Part shown: positions 1 to 9,400 of the stretch, in pieces
Layout: every line of letters starts with the position of its first letter
How positions within the stretch are numbered: the first letter of the stretch is position 1
Origin: Burkholderia sp.
GTDB taxonomy: Bacteria > Pseudomonadota > Gammaproteobacteria > Burkholderiales > Burkholderiaceae
NCBI GenBank assembly: GCA_030151225.1
Contig: JASLEG010000149.1
Span: 1-20,858, forward strand
Reading direction: 5' to 3'
Length of the DNA stretch: 20,858 nucleotides
Position numbers and translations under genes: made by a program
The notes under the pieces: generated by a model
Databases searched by the model: none
What the model was told of the DNA's origin: nothing
Seen by the model: the letters and a program-made list of their open reading frames with translations, nothing else

Positions 1-387
1 GGCCTGCGCCGCCGGCGCGCCCGGCGCCGCGAGCGTCGCCACGGCGCCATCGGCCAGCGCGCTCACGCCGCCGCTGCCGTCGCCGCCGTCGTAGGCGTAA
101 TACTGGCCGCCCTCGCCTTCGGCGATCAAGGTGCCGTGGGAACCGTAGTAGTGCTCGATTTCGATCTGCGGCTCGGCGGTGTCGCCTTCGCCGATCCACA
201 GATCGTCGCCTCGACGCTGGACGGTCACCCCGTGCGGCAGCTTGCCGGTATCGGCATCGACCAGGACGTAGTGCGCGTTCGGCGTCGCCCGGATCTTCGT
301 GATCGAGCCCGGATTCCGCATATTGGATTCGACAACGCGAGCGGCAGCCTGCTGGTCGCCCGCAACGATTATTTTGATCATGCCCAT
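1..387 (-). CDS. BapA-type adhesin paralog, N-terminal part (runs off left edge)
   Basis: Only the first 129 codons lie in the window; the frame is open to the left edge. The predicted start reads MGMIKIIVAGDQQ. The region from about residue 48 (HYVLVDADTG) through the HYYGS and GEGGQYYAY motifs lines up with the N-terminus of the giant adhesin just upstream (RFVLIDESTG, DYYGS, AQGGQYFEY). It is therefore a second protein with the same BapA-like prefix domain. After that domain an Ala/Gly/Pro-rich stretch begins, as in the neighbour. The start is uncertain: ATG at 387 or 381 fits the paralog, but neither has a clear Shine-Dalgarno sequence. A TTG at 429 is in frame behind GGAG but sits inside the terminator hairpin. 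The function of the remainder cannot be judged; a second type I-secreted surface adhesin is the natural inference. Confidence 0.75.
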   Translation of the reverse strand, partial: MGMIKIIVAGDQQAAARVVESNMRNPGSITKIRATPNAHYVLVDADTGKLPHGVTVQRRGDDLWIGEGDTAEPQIEIEHYYGSHGTLIAEGEGGQYYAYDGGDGSGGVSALADGAVATLAAPGAPAAQA

Positions 388-427
388 GTCAGTGTCTGGA
401 TGCGTGTATCGGAGATCGACGCCAAGC

Positions 428-483
428 AAAAACGCTCCGGGCGTCCGAACCGTGAACAACCCGGATTCGTCCGCCCGGAGCGT
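428..483 (-). terminator. Intrinsic terminator after the giant adhesin gene
   Basis: On the minus strand ACGCTCCGGGCG pairs perfectly with CGCCCGGAGCGT (12 bp). The loop is 28 nt and itself contains a smaller imperfect hairpin (CGAATCCG with CGGTTCG). The stem is followed at once by a T run. It starts about 14 nt after the adhesin TAA stop. The T-run end lies only about 40 nt before the start of the next gene, so the element probably also limits read-through into that gene. Confidence 0.85.
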
Positions 484-497
484 CGTGCTGCACCCGC

Positions 498-3400
498 TTA
501 CATCAGATGGGTGGTCACACCCTGTTGCACCAGCAGTTCGGCGTGATGCGCGGCGTTGTCGTAGACGGCATAGGTCACGCCGTCCACGTTCGTCTCGCCG
601 CTTTTCGCCCAGGCGTCGCCGCCCTGCCCGCCGAGCGAGCCGGACAGATCCACGCTGTCGTGCGCGTCGCCCTTCACCATCAGCTGGGTGCGGCCGTCGT
701 CGACGAACAGGTCCTTCCCGCCATGGGCGAGCACGTCGTCGATCGTCAGCGACAGCGTGTTGCCGCCGGCGCCACCGCCCTTCGCGGCGCCCAGGTCGAT
801 GACGTCGAAGCGGGCCTGCGACGCCGCTGCCGCGAAGGCCGTGAGGTCGAACGACTGATCCGCGCCTTGCACGGCCGGCACCGCATGCCCGTCCTGCTGC
901 TCGACGGCGGCCGGCGCGGGCGGCGTCGCCGCCACGTCGCCGTGCGGATGCATCGTGCCGCTGCCGGCATCGCCCGCATGCGTCGCCAGATCGTGCTCGC
1001 CGGCGAACAGCGAATCGGCCTCGCCGCCAGCGTCGTGCGCCACCTTCGTCTCGACCGGCACCGGCTCGATCGTCACCGAGAACTTCTCGGTCGTCGCGCT
1101 CGGGTTGCCCGCCCGATCCGAGGCGGAGAACGACAACGCATGCACGCCGTCGCCGAACGGCTCGGCCGGACGGAAGCTCCAGTGGCCGTGCTCGTCGGCC
1201 ACCGTCGATCCGATGACGCCGCTGCCCTCGAGCCGCACCGTGATCAGCGTGCCCGCCTCGGACGTGCCGACGACGGTGGGCCGGTGATCGGTGGTGGTGC
1301 CGCCGTCCGCACCGATCGAGCCGGTCACGCCTTCGACGTTCTCGATCATGTCCGTCACCATCGGCGTGGCCGGCGGCGTGGTGTCCACCTCGAGGAGGTA
1401 CGGCTCGGACGGCGCGCTCACGTTGCCGGCCTTGTCGATGGCCGTCATCGAGATGCGGAATACGCCGTCGTCGAAATCCTGGTGCGGCTTGATCGACCAC
1501 TCGCCGTTGGCATCGGCATACGTCGATCCGAGCACGCGGTGCTCGCCGTTGCCGTCCGCATACAGCGTGACGAGCGCATCGGCTTCGGCCTTGCCGCCGA
1601 AGGTCGGAATCGTGTCGTCGGTCACGCCGTTCTGCACCACGTCGCCGGTGATCGGGCCCACCTCGTCGAACAGATGCTCGATGGCGGGGCTGCCCGGTGC
1701 CACGGTGTTCAGGTTCAGCGTGTAGCCGTCGCTGGCCGCGCTGGTGTTGCCGGCGGCATCCTGCGCCACCACCGTGAACACGTGCTCGCCGTCGGACAGG
1801 CGCACGAACGGCGTGAAGCTCCACTTGCCGGTGGCGTCGGCCACGGCGGAGCCCAGCGTCGCGTCGCCGTCGCGCACGATCACGATCGCGTTCGCCTCGG
1901 CCTTGCCGGACAGCGTCGGCGTGGTGTCGTCGCTGAAGCCGCCGTTGGCGATCACGCCCTGCTGGATGCCCACGTCGTCGAGGATCTGGTCGATGCTCGG
2001 TTTGGCCGGCGCCTCGATGTCCACCGAGAACCCGAACGCCGCGCTCGGATCGCTTTCCTTGCCGCCTTCCGGCGTGGACGTGGCGGTGACCGCGTAGTCG
2101 CCCTGCGCGAGCGCCGTGGCCAGCTTCAGCGACCAGGCGCCGTCGGCCTGCGCCTGCACCGAGCCGGCGAGCGTGCCGTTCACGTACACCTTGACCAGCG
2201 CACTGGCGAGCGCGTGGCCGACGATTTCCGGACGCACGTCGTCGGTCGACTGGCCCGGCTGCAGCGGCCCGGTGATCGCACCGGCGTGGTCGACCACCTG
2301 ATCGATCGCGATCGTCACGCCCGGATGCTGCGTGTCGACCGTGAAGTTGCTGGACTCGCTGGCCGGACCGGTGTTGCCGGCCGGGTCGGTCACGCGGGTC
2401 GACAGGCTGTGATGACCGTCGGCGAGCGGTTCGGTGGGCTGGAAGTGCCAGTTGCCCTTCGCGTCCACCACGGTGGAGCCGATTGCCCGGCCGTTGTCGT
2501 ATACGGTCACGATCGCGCCCGGCTCGGCCTTGCCGGCATACAGCGGCGTGGCGTCGCTCGTGACGCCGCCCTCGGCGATCGCGCCGGTGACCGCGCCCAC
2601 GTCGCCCACCAGCGTCTGGCCGGTGGCTGCGTCCGGTGCCTGGGTGTCCACGGTGAACGTATAGGCGCCGGTTTCGAGGCCCGGCTTGCCGCTCGCGTCC
2701 TCGACCTTGACCGTGAAGCCGTGCGCGCCGTCCTGCATGGGCGTGTCGGGGCGGAACCACCAGTGCCCGGTCGCATCGGCCTTGACGGTGCCGATCTCGG
2801 CCTGGTCGAGATAGACGTGCACGACCTGGCCGGCCGGCGCCGTGCCCATCACGGTGGCGCGCGGATCGTTGGTCACGCCGTGCAGCGCGACGTTGCCGAT
2901 CTGCGCCTCCACCGCGTCGTACACGCCGGTGATGGCCGGCGCGGTGGGCACGCCGCCCACCAGCACCGTGAAGTCGAACGCGTTGCTCGGTCCGCTCTGG
3001 TTGCCGCCCGCATCCTGCGTGACCGCCACCAGGTGATGCGCGCCGTCCACCAACGGCGCGGCCGGCGGCAAGGGCTGGAACGACCACTTGCCATCCGCAT
3101 CGGCCTGCGTGCTGCCCACCAGCACCTTCTGCCCGAACACCGTGTCGTAGATCAGCACGACGCCGTGCTTCTCGGCGGTGCCGTTCACGACCGGCCGCAC
3201 GTCGTCGGTCGTGTCGCGCGGATGCAGCGCGCCGGTCACTTCACCCGCGTTGTCGATCACCTCGACGATCGCCGGTGCGTGCGGGCCGGAGGTATCCACG
3301 TGGATCGTGAAGGCCTTGGCGGGCTCGCTGGTATTGCCGGCCTCGTCGCGTGCCGTGACCGTGAACGCATGGGTGCCGTCGGCCAGCGGCTGCGCCGGCG

Positions 3401-6400
3401 TGAAGGCCCATGCGCCCCGGGCATCGGCATGGGTCGAGCCGATCACCTTGTCGCCGTCGAGGATCCGCACGAGCGAACCGGCTTCGGCGTGCCCCTTCAG
3501 GGTGGGCGTGGCGTCGTCGGTCCAGCCGTCGTTCGCCACCGCGCCCTGCACCACGCCCACGTCGTCCATCACGACGTCGATGCTCGGCCGATCCGGCGCC
3601 TGGGTGTCCACCGTCACGTCGAACGCCGCGGTACGGGCGCTCTCGACGCCGTTCTGGGTCGAGGAGGCCGTGATGGCGTGTGCCCCGTCGGCGAGCGGTT
3701 GCGGCAGCTTCAGCGCCCACTTGCCGTCCGAGCCGGCCTGCACCGAGGCCACCGCGTGGCCGTCCACGTAGATCCTGACGAGCGAGCCGGCCGTGGCCCG
3801 GCCCTTGACCTCGGGCTGGGTGTCGTCGGTCGGCTGGCCCGAATGGAGCGGGCCGGTGATCGAACCGGCCTGGTCGATCACCTGCTCGATCGAGATCTGC
3901 ACGTGGCTCGCGTCCACCGTGAAGTCGATCGGCTGACCGTGGCCGCTCACGTTGCCGGCGCGGTCCGTGACCGTGGTCGACAGGTGGTGCGCGCCGTCCG
4001 CCAGCGGCGTGGCCGGGCGGAAGTGCCAGCTGCCGTCGGCCGCCACGCGTGTCGAGCCGAGCACGGTGCTGCCGTCGTACACGGTCACCACGGCGTTCGC
4101 CTCGGCGCGACCGCTGTAGGTCGGCGTCGAATCGTCGGTGGTCGTGCCGTTGACGATGGCGCCCGTGATCGCGCCCACGGCGTCGATCAGCGTCTCGTTG
4201 GTGGAGACCGACGGCGCCTGCGTGTCGACCTGGATCGGATACAGGCCGGTGGGCGCGCTCATCTGCCCGTCACTGCCCTCGGCGCGCACGCTGAAGGTGT
4301 GCGCGCCGTCGCCGAGCGCGACGGTCGGCCGATAGGACCACTGTCCCGTCGCGGATGCGATCACCGTGCCGGCTTCCCGGCCGTCGATGGCGACGTGCAC
4401 GGTCTGGCCCGGCAGCGCGGTGCCGTTCACGGTCGGCTGCGGATCGTTGGTCCAGCCGTTCGGCTCGATGTTGCCCACCAGCGGCTCGACCGCATCGATC
4501 ACGCCGCTGATGGCCGGCGCGGTCGGTACGCCCTGCAGCAGCGTGATGTCGTAGGCCGTGCTCGCACCGCTCTCGTTGCCGGCCCGGTCGCTGCCGGTCG
4601 CCACGAACTCGTGCGAGCCGTTCTTCAGCGCATTGGCCGGACGCAGCACCCAGTTGCCGTCGGCGTCCACCGTGGTGGTGCCGAGGAAGGTGTTCGAGCC
4701 GTTCACGCGGTCGTAGATCGTCACGAAGGTGTTGGGCTCGCCGGTGCCCTTCAGCGTGGGGCGCGGATCGTCGGTGGCCTCGCCCTGGCCCACCGAGCCG
4801 GTCACGTCACCGAAATTGTCGATGACGTCCGAGATGGTCGGGGCCTCGGGGGCGGTGGTGTCCACGTGGATCGTGTACGCCTCGGAGGCCGGGCCTTCGG
4901 TGCCGCCGGCCTCCTTCGCGGTGGCGTGCAGCGCGTGCGCGCCTTCCGCCAGCACGTGCTCGCCGTCGGGGCGGAAGCTCCAGTTGCCGGTCTTGTCGGC
5001 CGTGGTGGAGCCGAGCACGGTGCTGCCGTCGAAGATCGTCACGATCATGCCGGCCTTCGCCGTGCCGTTCAGCGTCGGCCGCGTATCGTTGGTGTAGCCG
5101 TCGTTCGTCACCAGGCCCGTTTGCGGATCCACGGCATCGATGACCGTGCTGATCACGGGCCGGCCGGGGCCGGCCGTGTCGATCGTGAAGTCGAACGCCT
5201 CGCTCGGCTGGCTGGCGTTGCCGGCCGCGTCGCTGGCCACCACGCTGAGCACGTGCTTGCCGTCGGCCATCGGCAGCGACGGCGTGAAGCGCCAGGTGCC
5301 GGCCTCGTCGGCCGTGACCGAACCGAGCACGGTCGTGCCGTCCAGGATGGTGACCACGGCGCCCGCCTCGGCCTTGCCCGACAGCGTGGGCGTGGTGTCG
5401 TCGGTCGTGCCGTGCAGCTTGACCGGCCCCTGATCGGCACCGACGTCGTCGTATACCTGCTTGATCGACGGCTGCGCCGGCGGCGTGACGTCCACCACGA
5501 TGTCGAAGGCTTCAGTGGCCTTGCTTTCGGCGCCGTTCACGGTGGAGGTGGCCGTGATCGCGTGCCGGCCCTCGGCCAGCGCGGGCTCGAGCGTCAGTGT
5601 CCACTTGCCGTCGCTGCCGGCCTGCACCGAGCCGGCCGCCTTGCCGTCCACGTAGACGGTGACGAGCGAATCGGGCGTGGCCTTGCCGAGCACTTCGGGA
5701 TGTTGGTCGTCGGTCGGCTGGCCCGGTTGCAGCGGGCCGGTGATCGAACCGGCGTGATCGACCAGCTGATCGATCGCGATCGCCAGATGGCTCGTGTCCA
5801 CCGTGAAATCGTGCGAGGCGCCGCGCGGGCTTTCGTTGCCCGCGGCGTCGGTCACGGTGGTCGAGAGATGATGCTCGCCCTCGGCCAGCGGCGTGGTGAG
5901 ATGGAAGGACCAGCTTCCGTCCTTGCCCGCCACGGTCGAGCCGATCACGGTATCGCCGTCATGAATTTTCACGATGGCGTTCGGTTCGGCCTTGCCGCTG
6001 TAGGTGGGCGTGGTGTCGTCGGTGGTCGAGCCGTTGCCGATCGGGCCGGTGGTCTCGCCGGCCGCGTCGATCAGCGTTTCGCCGGTCGATGCCTCGGGAG
6101 CCTGCGTGTCCACCACGATGTCGTAGGCACCGGTCTCGCCGCCCAGCTTGCCGCCGGCGAGTTCGGGCGCCGCAGTGATCGCGTGATCGCCGTCGCTCAG
6201 CGCCGTCGGCAGCCGGAACGCCCAGCGGCCGTTCTCGTCCGACACCGCCGTGCCCACGTCCTTGCCGTCGACGAGCACGTGGATCGTGGTGCCCTTCGGC
6301 GCGGTGCCGTTGACGGTCGGCCGCGTGTCGTTGGTCGCGCCGTGCGGCGCGACGTTGCCGGTTTGCGGCTCCACCGCGTCGAGCACGCCCGTGATCGCCG

Positions 6401-9400
6401 GCTGATCGGGCACGCCGCCCACCAGCAGCGTGAAGTCGAAGTGCTCGCTCGGCGCGCTTTCGTTGCCGGCCGCATCGCGCCCGACCACGCTCAGCGCATG
6501 CGTGCCCTCGGTCAGCGGCTGGCCGGGACGGAAGGTCCAGTGCCCGTCGGCGTCGGCCTGCACGCTGCCTAGCAACAGCTTCGTGCCGTTCACCGCGTCG
6601 TACACGAGCACCACGCCGAGCTTCTCGGCCGTGCCCTTCAGCACCGGCTGCGCGTCGTCGGTCACGTCCTTCGGATGCAGCGGGCCCGTGAGGCTGCCGA
6701 CGTTGTCAATCACCTCGACGATCGCCGGCGTGGCCGGCGGCGTGGTGACGATCGTCACGTCGAACGCGGCACCGGGCTGGCTCAGGTTGCCGGCCGCGTC
6801 GCGCGCGGTGGCCGTGAAGCTGTGTGCGCCGTCCGCCAGCGCGGCAGACGGCGTGAAGCGCCAGGTGCCGGCCTCGTCGGCCGTGACCGAACCGAGCACG
6901 GTCGTGCCGTCCAGGATCGTGACGACGGCGCCCGCCTCGGCCTTGCCCGACAGCGTCGGCGTGGTGTCGTCGGTCACGCCGTGCAGCTTGACCGAGCCCT
7001 GGATCGTGCCCACGTCGTCGTACACCTGATCGATCGACGGCTGCGCCGGCGGCGTGACGTCCACCACGATCTCGAAGGCGGCGGTGGCGGCGCTTTCCTT
7101 GCCGTCCACCGTGGCGGTGGCCGTGATCGCATGCTTGCCTTCGGCCAGCGCGGGCTCGAGCGTCAACGCCCACTTGCCGTCGCTGCCGGCCTGCACCGAG
7201 CCGACGGCCGTGCCGTCCACGTAGACGGTGACCAGCGAACCGGCGGCCGCCTTGCCGAGCACTTCGGGATGTGGGTCGTCGGTCGGCTGGCCCGGTTGCA
7301 GCGGGCCGGTGATCGAACCGGCATGATCGACCACCTGATCGATCGCGATCGCCAGATGGCTCGTGTCCACCGTGAAATCGTGCGACGCGCCGCGCGGGCT
7401 TTCGTTGCCCGCGGCGTCGGTCACGGTGGTCGAGAGGTGATGCTCGCCGTCGGCCAGTTGCGTGGTGAGGTGGAAGGACCAGCTTCCGTCCTTGCCCACC
7501 ACGGTCGAGCCGATCACGGTGTCGCCATCGTGAATTTTCACGATGGCGTTCGGTTCGGCCTTGCCGCTGTAGGTGGGCGTGGCGTCGTCGGTGGTCGAGC
7601 CGTTCTCGATCGGGCCGGTTGCATCACCCGCCGCGTCGATCAGCGTTTCGCCGGTCGATGCCTCGGGAGCCTGCGTATCCACCACGATCGCGTATTCGCC
7701 CGTCTTCGCGCTCAGCTTGCCATCGGCCGATTCGGCCTGCGCCTGGAACACGTGCCCGGCATCCGACAGCGCGGCAGCGGGCTTGTACGACCAGTTACCG
7801 TCCTGGTCAGCCGTGGTCGTGCCCGCTTCCTTGCCGTCAACGTACACGTGCACGATGCTGCCGGGCCGCGCCGTGCCGTGCACGGTCGGCTGCGCGTCGT
7901 TGGTCGCGCCGTGCGGCGCCACGTTGCCCACCTGCGGCTCCACGGCGTCTGCCACGCCGGTGATGGCCGGTGCGCTCGGCACGCCCGCCATCACCGAGAA
8001 CGCGAAGCCGTCGCTCGACGGGCTTTCGTTGCCGGCCGCGTCCTTCGCGACGATCGACAGATCGTGCGCGCCGTTCGCGAGCGGCGTGTCGGGCCGGAAG
8101 GTCCAGTGCCCGTCGGCGTCGGCCCGCGCGCTGCCGAGCAGGGTCTTGCCGCCGTTCACGAGGTCGTACACCAGCACGATGCTGCCTTTCTCTGCGGCCC
8201 CGCTCATGACCGGTCGCGCGTCGTCGGTGGTGTCCTTCGGATGCAGCGGGCCGGTCAGCTCGCCCACGTTGTCCACGATCTCGGTGATCGACGGCTTGGC
8301 CGGCGCCACTGTGTCGACGTCGAACCCGAAGGGCTGCGACGGCTTGCTTTCCAGGCCCGAAGCGTCCCTCGATTGCGCGACCAGCGTGTGGTGGCCGTCC
8401 TTCAAGGCATGCGCGGCATCGATGCGGATGCTCCACTTGCCCTCGCCATCCACCTTCACGGAGCCGAGCACGGTGTCGCCGTCGCGAATCGTGACGATCG
8501 AGCCGGCCTTGGCCGTGCCGTTCAACGTCGGACGCGGATCGTTCGAGGCGCCGCCATGCTCCACCGGGCCGGTTTGCGGCTCGACGGCATCGATCACCTC
8601 GGTGATCACGGTGGTGCCCGGATTCGACGTGTCGACCGTCACCTCGAACGGCTCGCTCGGCTGGCTCAGGTTGCCGGCCGCGTCGCGCGCCGTGACGGTG
8701 AAGGCGTGCGTGCCGTCCTGTAGCGCGGAACCGGGCGTGAAGCGCCAGCTGCCGTCGCTGCCGGCCACGGTCGAGCCGAGCACGGTGCTGCCGTCCAGGA
8801 TGGTGACGAGCGAGCCCGCCTCGGCCTTGCCCGACAGCGTGGGCGTGCTGTCGTCGGTCGTGCCGTGGTTGGCGACCGGGCCCTTTTCGGTGCCGACGTC
8901 GTCGAACACCTGCTCGATCGACGGCTGCGCCGGCGGCGTGACGTCCACCACGATCTCGAAGGCAGCGGTGGCGGCACTTTCCTTGCCGTCCACCGTGGCG
9001 GTGGCCGTGATCGCGTGCCTGCCCTCGGCCAGTTCGGGCCCGACCTTCAGCGTCCAGCTGCCGTCGCTGCCGGCCTGCACCGAGCCGACGGCCGTGCCGT
9101 CCACGTAGACGGTCACCAGCGAGCCCGGCGTGGCCTTGCCGTTAACTTCGGGATGGCGATCGTCGGTCGACTCGCCCGGCTGCAGTTCGCCCTGCACGGT
9201 GCCCACGTGATCGACCACCTGGCCGATCGCGATCGCCAGATGGCTCGTGTCCACCACGAAGTCGTGCGACACACCGCGTGCGCTCTCGTTGCCGGCCGCG
9301 TCGGTCACGGTGGTGGACAGACGGTGCGCGCCCTCGGCCAGCGGCTTCTCGAGGCGATACGACCAGTTGCCGTCCTGGCCCGCTACGGTCGAACCGATCA

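Noticed and set aside
385..429. TTG at 429 as the start of the second adhesin gene
   Set aside because: It has GGAG upstream but lies within the terminator hairpin and T run. The added residues have no counterpart in the paralog, so ATG at 387 or 381 is preferred.
507..6572. Very long plus-strand open frame (over 2,000 codons) opposite the adhesin; similar long frames at 6675-8723 and 8865-13682
   Set aside because: These mirror the adhesin in one antisense frame. High G+C and a repetitive, strongly biased codon use remove stop codons from that frame. The translations are low-complexity Arg/Gly/His/Val-rich with no domain, and the repeats in them only echo the real gene.
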